From Paracraurococcus ruber (GTDB taxonomy: Bacteria > Pseudomonadota > Alphaproteobacteria > Acetobacterales > Acetobacteraceae), in contig NZ_SMOA01000028.1 of assembly GCF_004353985.1 (NCBI RefSeq), positions 1 through 44,301 of the forward strand: 44,301 nucleotides of DNA. Reading direction: 5' to 3'. Positions 6,710-14,342 of this stretch are shown in pieces (positions within the stretch are counted from its first letter, which is position 1; every line of letters starts with the position of its first letter). The notes under the pieces were generated by a model. The model did no database searches. It saw only the letters and a program-made list of their open reading frames with translations, and was not told where the DNA came from. Made by a program: the position numbers and the translations under genes.

Positions 6710-8973
6710 CAGGGCCTCAGCACGGTGATGCGCGGGAACTCCGTCGCGACCGTCTCGGCGCGCAGGGGCAATCGGATGGCACGCCGCTCCCGCCACAGCG
6801 GCACCTGGTCGGCAAAGGCGGCGCTGCCCAGCCAGCCATCCTGCCCGCCGAACAGCGTGAACCAGTTGGCATCCGGGTCCGCCATGTCGGAAACCTGCCG
6901 CGCCATCGACCCGAAGCTCACCTCATGCGGGCCGCCGATCAGCCCATGGCCGCTCTTCATCGGCGTCTCGCGCGACCCGCCCACGGGATGGAGGCCGAGC
7001 ACGAAGCGCCGCCCCAGCACCGGCAGGTTCACCAGCCAATGCGCCGCCCGCAAGCGGTGGATCTCGCCCCAGGTTGCGTAGCGCGCCGCCACCGGCGCTG
7101 CCTCCGCCACCGCCGCGCGCAGCACCGCCTCCCGCCGCGCGGCCGGCAGCGCATCCAAATCGTGCAGCAGGAAGGTAGTGAGGAAATTCCAGCCCGTCTC
7201 CGGCCCGCGCCCGCCGGCCTCCGGCTGCAGGGCCGGCACCAGCTTCGCCAGGATCAGTTCGAAGACCAGCGCCGCTCGGCTCTCGGCGGCATAGTCGCCA
7301 TCCCAGCCGCGCAGCGGCGCCAGCAGCGCCGGGTCGGGCGCGCCGCCCGGCAGCGCATCCAGCCGCGCCAGCAGCCCCGCCGCCAGCAGCGCGGCCTTGG
7401 GCGCCACCGTGTCGGTCTGCATCGCCGCCAGGTCCTGGGGCGTCAGCTTCGGCCTGGCCAGGGCCAGCGCGCGCAGCCGCGCCACCCGGTCGCCATCCGA
7501 GAAGAAATAGCCGATCGGCGGCGGGTCCTTCGCCCAGGTCGCGGGGCTTTCGTTGGCCGAGACCAGCACGCCATCCGCCGGGTTCTCGAGGCGCGGCAGG
7601 TCGCGCGCATCCCACAGCCGTCGCCAGGGCCCCGTCGCCGCCGGGTCGCTGCCGTCCAGCACCGGATCCGCCTGCGGGAAGCCAGCGCGCGAGGGCAGGA
7701 TGGCGGCGGTGACGCGCCCGATGGACCCGTCCCGCCCGGCCCACAGCATGTTCTGCGGCGAGACGGCAAAGCCGGAGAAACTGTCGCGGAACTCGGCGCC
7801 GCTGCGGGCGCGCGCGGCCTTCAGCAAAGCGGTGATCTCGTCCGCCCGCTCATGCCCCGCCCAGCGCAGCGCGATGACGTCGCCCGGGCGCGCCGGCACC
7901 ACCGCGGCATCGCTGATCACCGGCCCCTCCGGCGAGACGCGCACCCGCCGCCGCGCCGGGAACCACAGCCGCTGCCGGATCGTCGCCTCGGACTCCGCGA
8001 AGGCCTCCGGCGGCAGGCGCGACACGTCGAACAGGTCGGACGACGCCGCCCGCAGGTTGGTCCCACCCCAGGCCACGTCCGGGTTCCGCCCGAGGCCGAC
8101 GATCGGCAGCCCCGGCACCATCATCCCGACCAGGTGGAAGGACGGCGACCGCATCCCCGCCAGCAGCCAGAGATTGGGCAGCGACAGGCCCAGATGCGGG
8201 TCGGAGGCCAGCATCGCCGCGCCCGAGGCGCTGCGCGCCGGCGCGATCGCCACCGCATTGCTGCCGGACCGCGAGACGCTGCGCAGCAGTACCCCCAGCG
8301 CCGCCTCCCCGGCCGTGGCGGGGCCGCCGGTGCCGGCTCCGGCCTCCAGCACCCGCTGCCAGCGCCGGGCGAAGCCGGGCGACCCGCGCTCCGCCAGCAG
8401 GGAGAAATAGGAGAACCAGTTGATGTCGGTGCCGGCCAGCCGGCCCACCGCCAGCAGGTCGGCGGTGGTCACGGGCTCCCGCGACAGGCCCAGCAGCCCA
8501 TATTCGGGCGGCCTTGGCCCGGTCATCAGGGAATGGTTCAGCCCGGCCAGGAAGCGCGCGACGAAATCCCGCGTCTCCGCTGGCCAGGAGGCCTCGATGG
8601 CAGGCGCCGCGCGGCCGAAATCCAGGATGCGCAGCGCATGGTCGATGTCGCTCGCCAGCGGCCCGGCGATCTCCGACAGCCGCCCGCGCGCGATCATCCG
8701 CAGCAGGGAAACCTGCGCGCCGCGCAGATGGCCATGGACCAGGCCGAGGGCGAAGGCCAAGTCGCCATCCGTCTCTGCCTCGACCCAGGGGACCAGGTGG
8801 TCGTTCCAGCGGATGGTGACGGGGCGTTGCAGCGCCAGCCCGTCGCGCGGCAGGGCGGCCAGCCGCTGCTCGACCCCGACCGGGCGCGGCAGCAGCGCGG
8901 CGCAGCCCGGCAGCAGCGCCACCACGGCCAGCAGCATGGCCGCCCCCTGGGCCCATCGGTTGCGTCCCGCCAC
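6709..8973 (-). CDS. Penicillin acylase-family Ntn-hydrolase, predicted lipoprotein
   Basis: This 754-residue protein starts at GTG 8973. It has a lipoprotein signal: a basic start, a hydrophobic stretch and the lipobox LLPGC with Cys 24. It therefore should be anchored in the periplasm or outer membrane. As in penicillin and acyl-homoserine-lactone acylases, an alpha-chain region is followed by an autocatalytic cleavage site, SGSNA (Ser 238 as new N-terminal nucleophile), and then ASDPHLGLSLP and the GLGRNPDVAWGGTN block of the beta chain. The usual oxyanion Asn is likely in VLVSANESP. Members hydrolyse amides of acyl side chains. It overlaps the downstream GH3-type gene, so both are probably one operon. 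The substrate is not known. Confidence 0.9.
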   Translation of the reverse strand: MAGRNRWAQGAAMLLAVVALLPGCAALLPRPVGVEQRLAALPRDGLALQRPVTIRWNDHLVPWVEAETDGDLAFALGLVHGHLRGAQVSLLRMIARGRLSEIAGPLASDIDHALRILDFGRAAPAIEASWPAETRDFVARFLAGLNHSLMTGPRPPEYGLLGLSREPVTTADLLAVGRLAGTDINWFSYFSLLAERGSPGFARRWQRVLEAGAGTGGPATAGEAALGVLLRSVSRSGSNAVAIAPARSASGAAMLASDPHLGLSLPNLWLLAGMRSPSFHLVGMMVPGLPIVGLGRNPDVAWGGTNLRAASSDLFDVSRLPPEAFAESEATIRQRLWFPARRRVRVSPEGPVISDAAVVPARPGDVIALRWAGHERADEITALLKAARARSGAEFRDSFSGFAVSPQNMLWAGRDGSIGRVTAAILPSRAGFPQADPVLDGSDPAATGPWRRLWDARDLPRLENPADGVLVSANESPATWAKDPPPIGYFFSDGDRVARLRALALARPKLTPQDLAAMQTDTVAPKAALLAAGLLARLDALPGGAPDPALLAPLRGWDGDYAAESRAALVFELILAKLVPALQPEAGGRGPETGWNFLTTFLLHDLDALPAARREAVLRAAVAEAAPVAARYATWGEIHRLRAAHWLVNLPVLGRRFVLGLHPVGGSRETPMKSGHGLIGGPHEVSFGSMARQVSDMADPDANWFTLFGGQDGWLGSAAFADQVPLWRERRAIRLPLRAETVATEFPRITVLRP

Positions 8974-9420
8974 GCCTGCACCCCCGCGCTGTCGCCAGCG
9001 CGCGCCTGCCCGCAGGGCAAGCGCGCCGAGGCAGCCATGTTGCCGGCCCGCCCCGGCCAGCAGCTTGGGCCGCGCAGGCCCGATGCAAGCACCGGCGGCA
9101 AAAGGTCACGCGGCGATACGGTTCGACGGCGACAGGCCCTGGGCCGGCCGCGGCCCGCCCCTCAGCCCCTGGATCCGCTGCGCTGCGAGCCCGGCACCGG
9201 ATTGCAGCTTGCGGCCGCACAGGCCGCCCGCGGCGGCGGATCGGGACGCCCGGCCGCGGATAGCCGCATGGGGCAGATCGCCGAACCCGGGCGGCGGGCC
9301 CGGCATGCCGCGAGGGAAGCGGCCATGCGGGTCTTCGCGCCGGCAGGTCAGGGCGACGGCCCGCCGCACCCTCGCGCCCGGTCGATCATCCGTGAACCCA
9401 CCGGCTTCCTACGGGTCGGC
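8974..9420. other. 447-bp intergenic stretch without a recognised gene
   Basis: This lies between the acylase start and the stop of the lone receiver gene. Open frames exist on both strands but show no family features, no convincing ribosome site and the composition of shadow frames. It should hold the acylase promoter (minus strand), but no clear -35/-10 pair is visible. Confidence 0.5.
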
Positions 9421-9798
9421 TCAGGCGATGCCGGCAACCGCCCGCAGCGCCGCGACCAGCGGCGCGATCTCGATCGGCTTGGTCAGCAGGCGCAGCGGCC
9501 CCTGGCCGTCATGCAGCGCGCCCGTGCCCTCGGGCGGCGGGAATCCGGTCATCACCACCACCGGCAGGTCCGGCCGTTCCGCCCGCAGCCGGGCGATCAG
9601 CTCCCGCCCATCCAGCCGCGGCATCCGCAGGTCGGTCAGCAGCAGGTCGAAGACGGCGCCCGCCGCCGCCAGTTCCAGCGCCGCCTGGCCATCCGGCGCC
9701 GACAGCACGGCGAAGCCGGCATCCTCCAACCCTTCTGCGAGCACCTCGGCAGCCAGCCACTCATCCTCCGCCATCAGCACCCGAAGCGGGATGGTCAT
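9421..9798 (-). CDS. Single-domain response regulator (receiver only)
   Basis: This 125-residue CheY-like receiver has no output domain. Acidic residues Glu 11 and Asp 12 (AEDEW), the phospho-acceptor Asp 56 in LLLTDLRMP, the switch Thr in VVVMTG near residue 84 and the Lys in LLTKP near residue 108 are all present, so it should be phosphorylatable. Its ATG lies in the last four bases of the upstream kinase gene (ATGA overlap), so it is almost certainly the kinase's partner. With no output domain, it may act by protein-protein contact, as a phosphate sink or in a phosphorelay. Confidence 0.93.
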   Translation of the reverse strand: MTIPLRVLMAEDEWLAAEVLAEGLEDAGFAVLSAPDGQAALELAAAGAVFDLLLTDLRMPRLDGRELIARLRAERPDLPVVVMTGFPPPEGTGALHDGQGPLRLLTKPIEIAPLVAALRAVAGIA

Positions 9799-11384
9799 GC
9801 CGCCGCGCCCCGAGAGGAACCCTGGGCGGCGGCCGGGCCGGATTCGGCCAGCGGCAGCACCAGGCGGAACACGGCGCCGGCCTCCGGCCGCCCCTCCGCC
9901 CAGTTGGCCCAGCCCAGCCGGCCGCCCATGCCGCGGACGATGCCCACCGCCAGCGGCAGGCCGAGCCCGGTGCCCTGGCCGGGATCCTTGGTGGTGACGA
10001 AGGGCTCCAGCATCCGCGGCGCGATGGCGGCCGGCACGCCGCCGCCGCTGTCCCGCACCGCGATGGTCACATTGCCCGGGGTCGCGCCCGCCGTGATGGA
10101 CACGGCGATGCGCGCCGGCGCCTCTGGCTCCCGCTGCCGCCGCGCAAGCACCGCGTCGCGGGCATTCTCCAGCAGGTGCAGCACCGCCTGCTCCAGCTGC
10201 GCCGGACGGCCGCGGACCAGTGCCTCGGCATGCGGCTCCAGCGTGACCTCGATCCGTTCCAGCGCCCAGGCCCGCCGCGTCACCTCGACGGCGGCGGAAA
10301 CGGCGCCGGCGGCGTCGAAGGTCTCGGCATCCGTCGGCACGTCGCGCGCCAGGTCGCGCATCCGCTCCAGAAGCGCGCCCAGGCGGCGGGTCTGGTCCAT
10401 CACCACGTCCAGCGCCCGGCGCGGCCGGGCGGCAGCGCCGTCCAGCGTCGCCCGCGCCCGCTCCGCCCAGAGGCCGATGATGTTCACCGGCTGGCTCATC
10501 TCATGCGCCACGCCGGCGCACATGGCGCCGATGGTGGCGCGGCGCGCCGTCTCCACCAAGTCGACCTGCAGCCGCCGCAGCTCCGTCACGTCGCGCAGGC
10601 TGCCCAGCAGCAGCACCCAGCCATCGGGATCGGCGGGCAGCGGCACCAGCACCGTGTGCCAGTGGCGCGTGCCGTCCGTCTCCGCGCTCGTGCTTTCCCA
10701 GTCCCGCATGGTGCCGGCCGCCAGGCAGGCGGTCAGCTCCCGCTCCAGCTCCGCCGCGGCATCGCTGTCGAGAAGCGCCGACGGCCCCGCGCCCTCGACC
10801 GACTCCCGCGCCACGCCGAACAGGCGGCAGAAGGCGGGATTGACGGTCTCGAAGGTGAACTCCCCCGGGCCGGCACGCACGACGAAGAGCGCATCGCCCA
10901 AGTGCTCGAAGAACCCGGCCAGCCGCGCCTCGCTGCTGCGGGCGCGCTGCTCGGCCTCCCGCCGCTCCGCCACTTCCCGTGTCAGCTGGTCATTCGCCGC
11001 GGCCAGCTCCGCGGCCGAGGGCAGGGCGAGCACCCGCGGCAGCAGCGGCCAGAGCAGGATGGCGGTCGCCACCGAGACCAGGGCGGTCACGGCCTTCATC
11101 GCGCCCTGCAGCCCGTAATCCGGGTTCCAGAGGGTCCAGATGCTCATGAAGTGCGTGGCGCCGCATGCCAGGATGAACACCGCGAACAGCTCGAAGGCCC
11201 AGGGGAAGACCAGGTCGCGCCGCCGCATGGCGATGACGATGAGGACGACCGGGATCGACCAGTAGGCGAGGCCGGTCAGGGCATCGGAGACGACATGCAG
11301 CCACAGCAGCTCCGGCCGCCAGAGCAGGCAGACACCGTGCGGCGTCAAAGCCTCGGTGTCGAGAAGGGCGGCGAGGCTTGGCAT
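9795..11384 (-). CDS. Histidine kinase with ethylene-receptor-like transmembrane sensor domain
   Basis: This 529-residue protein has in order three membrane helices (about residues 26-120), a short coiled coil (125-150), a PAS domain (150-268), a dimerisation domain with phospho-acceptor His 294 (AHEMSQP) and a GHKL ATPase domain (HLLENARDAV, then GQGTGLGLPLA). The membrane part matches the plant ETR1 ethylene-binding domain. Asp 34, Tyr 41, Ile 44 and Pro 45 in SDALTGLAYWSIP, and Ile 71, Cys 74 and His 78 in ILACGATHFMSIW, have the same spacing as ETR1 Asp25, Tyr32, Ile35, Pro36, Ile62, Cys65 and His69. Cys and His are the copper ligands in ETR1. It is followed by a coupled lone receiver. 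Ethylene binding is inferred, not shown. Confidence 0.92.
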   Translation of the reverse strand: MPSLAALLDTEALTPHGVCLLWRPELLWLHVVSDALTGLAYWSIPVVLIVIAMRRRDLVFPWAFELFAVFILACGATHFMSIWTLWNPDYGLQGAMKAVTALVSVATAILLWPLLPRVLALPSAAELAAANDQLTREVAERREAEQRARSSEARLAGFFEHLGDALFVVRAGPGEFTFETVNPAFCRLFGVARESVEGAGPSALLDSDAAAELERELTACLAAGTMRDWESTSAETDGTRHWHTVLVPLPADPDGWVLLLGSLRDVTELRRLQVDLVETARRATIGAMCAGVAHEMSQPVNIIGLWAERARATLDGAAARPRRALDVVMDQTRRLGALLERMRDLARDVPTDAETFDAAGAVSAAVEVTRRAWALERIEVTLEPHAEALVRGRPAQLEQAVLHLLENARDAVLARRQREPEAPARIAVSITAGATPGNVTIAVRDSGGGVPAAIAPRMLEPFVTTKDPGQGTGLGLPLAVGIVRGMGGRLGWANWAEGRPEAGAVFRLVLPLAESGPAAAQGSSRGAAA

Positions 11385-11393
11385 CGGCGTCCG

Positions 11394-11531
11394 TCACTCA
11401 TCGGCAAGGGCGCGGCCGCAACCGCCGCATTCGAACACATGGTTGAGGTAATGCCGTACAGCCCCAGGCGAGGCGAGCCGGACGGGCAGGACCCCACCAG
11501 ACTGTGAAGCCGGAACTATAGGCTGATTCAT
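11394..11531 (-). CDS. Possible 45-residue small protein with CxxC tail, upstream of the kinase
   Basis: A short frame begins at ATG 11531, in the AT-richer stretch before the kinase gene, and ends nine bases before the kinase start codon. Its tail (VRHYLNHVFECGGCGRALADE, with His and a CxxC pair) looks more protein-like than the surrounding shadow frames. There is no clear Shine-Dalgarno sequence and no known family. It could be a small metal-binding protein translated ahead of the kinase, or merely leader sequence. Confidence 0.25.
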   Translation of the reverse strand: MNQPIVPASQSGGVLPVRLASPGAVRHYLNHVFECGGCGRALADE

Positions 11532-11707
11532 ATGCAGCAAAATGAAATTCCGTCGTATCCGGTCGTGTATCTGATGGGCTTGTAGCACATCCGGCTGCGG
11601 GGGGCGCCCACGCCCCGGCCCGGGCAATCCGGATGGTCCGCCGCCCGACCCCGCTGGGGCGGAGGGGGGCGGCAGGACGGCGCCCCGGCGCCCGCGGCGG
11701 CCGGCTG
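11532..11707. other. Intergenic region with AT-rich leader of the kinase operon
   Basis: The bases around 11510-11585 are markedly more AT-rich than the rest of the window, and promoter elements for the minus-strand kinase operon are expected here. I see no -35/-10 pair good enough to place. Bases 11590-11707 are GC-rich sequence downstream of the iron permease gene, with a GGCGCC-type inverted repeat near 11682-11696. Confidence 0.4.
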
Positions 11708-13387
11708 TCATCCCCGGCGCATCGCCCGGGTGAGCGCCAGCACCGGCAGCAGGCCGGTCGCCACGATCAGCAGGGCGGCGGTGCTGGCCTCCGCCAAGCG
11801 TTCATCGGCGGCAAGGCTATGGACCCTGACCGCCAGCGTATCGAAGTCGAAGGGCCGGACGATAAGGGTGGCCGGCAGCTCCTTCATCGTGTCGACGAAG
11901 ACCAGCAGGAAGCCGGTGAAGAGGCTGCCGCGGGCGAGCGGCAGCTCCACCCGCCAGACCGCCCCGGCCGGCCGCGCCCCCAGCACCCGGGCGGCGTCGC
12001 GGAGGGAGGGCTTCACCCGTTCCAGCCCCGATTCCACCGCCGAGAGCGCGACTGCCAGGAAGCGGACCAGATAGGCGAAGACCAGCGCCGCCATCCCGCC
12101 CGAGAGCAGCAGGCCGGTGGACACCCCGAAGCGCGCCCGCATCCAGGCATCCAGCGCATTGTCGAACAGGCCGAGCGGCACCAGCGTCCCGACCGCGATG
12201 ACCGAGCCGGGGATGGCATAGCCGAGCCCGGCCAGCTTCAGCGCCAGGCGCTGCGGCGGCCGCGGCCGCAGCCGGGCGGCCCAGGCGAGGAAGCCGGCCA
12301 GCGCCACCGCCAGGGCGGCGGCGACGGCCGCCAGCAGCACACTGTTGCGGGCGAAGGGCAGGAAGCGGGCCGGCTCCAGCGGGTCCCCCACCTGCAGCAT
12401 CAGGGCGAGCAGCGTGCCGGCCGGCAGCAGGAAGCCGAGCGCGACCGGCGCGAAGCACAGGCCGAAGGCGGCCGCCGCCCGCCAGCCGTGCAGCCGCACC
12501 GGCCGCAGCGGCGGGTGGCGCATGGTGGTGGCGTGGAAGCGCCGGCCGCCACGCGAGACCGCTTCGAGCGCCAGCAGCAGCCCGACCAGGCCCATCAGGC
12601 AGGCGGCAAGCTGGCTGGCGGCGCCACGGTCGCCCAGGCCGAACCAGGCTTCGTAGATCCCGGTGGTGAAGGTGCGGACGGCGAAATGCTGCACCGTGCC
12701 GAAATCGGCCAGGGTCTCCATCAGCGCCAGGGCCACCCCGCCAACGATGGCCGGCCGGGCCATCGGCAGGGCCAGCCGGCGGAAGCAGGCGCCGAGCGAA
12801 TGGCCGAGGGTGCGGGAGGCTTCGATCAGGCAGACGCTCTGCTGCTGGAACGCGGCGCGGCAGAGCAGGTACACATAAGGATAGAGTACCATCGCCAGCA
12901 TGACGGCGGCGCCGGGCAGGCTGCGCACCTCCGGGAACCAGTACTGGTTCCAGCGCAGGCCGGTCAGGTCGCGGAAGGCGGTCTGCACCGGCCCGGCGAC
13001 GTCCAGCAGCCAGGTATAGGCGTAGCCGCAGACATAGGCCGGCATGGCCATGGGCAGCAGCAGCGCCACGTCGAGCACGCGGCTGCCGGGAAAGCGGCAG
13101 GCGGTGACCAGCCAGGCGGACAGGGCGCCGGCGCTGGCAGTCATCGCCCCGACCAGCAGGAAGAGCAGGGCGCTGTTCGCCAGCATCTCCGGCAGGGTGG
13201 TACGGGCGATGTGGCGGAAGGCCTCGCCGGGCGGCACGGCGGCAGCCAGCAGCACCGCCAGCAGCGGCGCGGCGATCAGCCCAGCCAGCGGCAGGGCCAG
13301 CAGGCTCCAGCCCGGGCGGTCGGCGCGGGGCCGGGCCTGGGCTGCGGGCAGCGCCAGCCCGGCGGGGGCGATGGGGGTGACGGTCAT
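11708..13387 (-). CDS. fbpB: Iron(III) ABC transporter permease, fused double-domain FbpB type
   Basis: This 559-residue inner-membrane protein has about 12 helices and two copies of the BPD-transporter permease domain, as in FbpB/AfuB/HitB. The first EAA-like loop is in EASRTLGHSLGACFRRLALPMARPAI (about residues 188-213). The second is in DAARVLGARPAGAVWRVELPLARG near residue 475, and VDTMKELPATL is typical of the iron-permease branch. No binding protein or ATPase gene is adjacent, so its partners must be elsewhere. A 27-bp Fur-like dyad covers the start codon, which supports iron control. ThiP-type permeases share the fold, but the KELPATL signature and the operator favour iron. Confidence 0.85.
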   Translation of the reverse strand: MTVTPIAPAGLALPAAQARPRADRPGWSLLALPLAGLIAAPLLAVLLAAAVPPGEAFRHIARTTLPEMLANSALLFLLVGAMTASAGALSAWLVTACRFPGSRVLDVALLLPMAMPAYVCGYAYTWLLDVAGPVQTAFRDLTGLRWNQYWFPEVRSLPGAAVMLAMVLYPYVYLLCRAAFQQQSVCLIEASRTLGHSLGACFRRLALPMARPAIVGGVALALMETLADFGTVQHFAVRTFTTGIYEAWFGLGDRGAASQLAACLMGLVGLLLALEAVSRGGRRFHATTMRHPPLRPVRLHGWRAAAAFGLCFAPVALGFLLPAGTLLALMLQVGDPLEPARFLPFARNSVLLAAVAAALAVALAGFLAWAARLRPRPPQRLALKLAGLGYAIPGSVIAVGTLVPLGLFDNALDAWMRARFGVSTGLLLSGGMAALVFAYLVRFLAVALSAVESGLERVKPSLRDAARVLGARPAGAVWRVELPLARGSLFTGFLLVFVDTMKELPATLIVRPFDFDTLAVRVHSLAADERLAEASTAALLIVATGLLPVLALTRAMRRG

Positions 13388-13409
13388 TTGCGAGTGATTC
13401 TCAAATGAC
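13383..13409 (-). promoter_or_regulatory. Fur-like operator dyad overlapping the fbpB start codon
   Basis: A 27-bp inverted repeat has perfect 8-base arms (GTCATTTG / CAAATGAC) and a partly symmetric core containing GAGTGATTCTC. Read on the minus strand it contains TTTGAGAATCACTCGCAAA, which resembles the Fur box (TGAGAATCATTCTCA-like). It includes the fbpB ATG at 13387, so a bound repressor could block both transcription and access to the start. Confidence 0.7.
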
Positions 13410-13460
13410 CCGGTAGCATGCCGGCGCCAGCCTGGAAATCCGGCCCGCGCATCCCGGGGC

Positions 13461-13520
13461 GAACCGGCGCGCCCGGGCCCGAACTGGCGCGCCCCGCGGC
13501 GAACCGGCCGCCGGCCCCGT
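13461..13520. repeat. Three imperfect tandem 20-bp units beginning GAAC(C/T)GGC
   Basis: The three units start at 13461, 13481 and 13501. Their first eight bases are nearly identical and the remainder is variable GC sequence. They lie between the fbpB operator and the end of the flavin reductase gene. Function unknown. Confidence 0.35.
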
Positions 13521-13555
13521 CCCGGCGCGCGACTGCCGGCGTTGCCCGGTCCGGC

Positions 13556-14194
13556 CTATTCGGCGGCCTTCTTCGCCTCCCACTCCGCCACGCTGAGCCG
13601 CGGCACCTCGAACCGGTCGGTCGTACGGGTGTACCAGCCGCGGCCATGCATGCGGCCGACCAGGCCGAGCTTCGGGGTGTCCACGTAGCATTTGGCGACG
13701 TCGAGCACGCAGTCGTCCTTGATGTGTACGGCGACGACCCGGCCCAGGACGATGGTGTGTCGCCCGGCCGGGACCAGCTGGAAGGTGACGCATTCCAGCG
13801 CCACCGGGCTTTCCGCGATGCGCGGCGGCTTCACCTTCGCGGATGGCGCCTTGGTCAGCCCGGCCTCCGCCAGCTCGTCCACGCCGGCCGGGAAGTCGAT
13901 GGCGGTGACATTCATGCCCTGCACGGCGCTTTCCGGCACCAGATTCACCACGAATTCCCCGGTTTCGCGAATATTCGCCGCGGTGTCCTTCAGCGCGCCC
14001 TCCGGCCGCGGGCCGGCGCCGAAGCCGACCACCACCGGGTTGTCGGAGAAGGCATTGAAGAAGGAATAGGGCGCGGCGTTGACGTGCCCCTGCGCGTCCT
14101 GGCTGACCACCCAGGCGATCGGCCGCGGCACGACCGAGGACACAACAAGCTTGTAGCAATCCTGCGGAGCGAGTGTCTCGAAGTCGAACAGCAT
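13556..14194 (-). CDS. Flavin reductase-like (FMN-binding split-barrel) protein
   Basis: The protein has 212 residues from ATG 14194; the longer in-frame extension upstream is antisense to the chemoreceptor gene and is rejected. The opening [19 protein letters not shown], followed by [20 protein letters not shown], is the standard FMN-binding signature of the flavin-reductase-like family. VVNLVPES and the later [21 protein letters not shown] match the family core. Members supply reduced flavin or carry out related FMN chemistry. It diverges from the chemoreceptor gene with 148 bases between them, and has no monooxygenase partner nearby. Confidence 0.9.
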   Translation of the reverse strand: MLFDFETLAPQDCYKLVVSSVVPRPIAWVVSQDAQGHVNAAPYSFFNAFSDNPVVVGFGAGPRPEGALKDTAANIRETGEFVVNLVPESAVQGMNVTAIDFPAGVDELAEAGLTKAPSAKVKPPRIAESPVALECVTFQLVPAGRHTIVLGRVVAVHIKDDCVLDVAKCYVDTPKLGLVGRMHGRGWYTRTTDRFEVPRLSVAEWEAKKAAE

Positions 14195-14342
14195 CCGGGG
14201 TCTCCCTGCCTTGGCGGCGCGGACGGTGGCGTGGCTGCGCGCCGCTGTCGAGGGGCCGGCGATGGGACTTGCCTCGGGCGGATGCTGTTTGTCCCGGCTT
14301 AACCCGCGCCGGCGCAGTCTGCGGGCAAGGAGAGTTCTGCCC

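Noticed and set aside
6925..11118. A 1397-codon open frame on the plus strand
   Set aside because: It runs antisense to the acylase, receiver and kinase genes and has the Arg/Gln/Pro-rich composition of a shadow frame in GC-rich DNA, with no family blocks.
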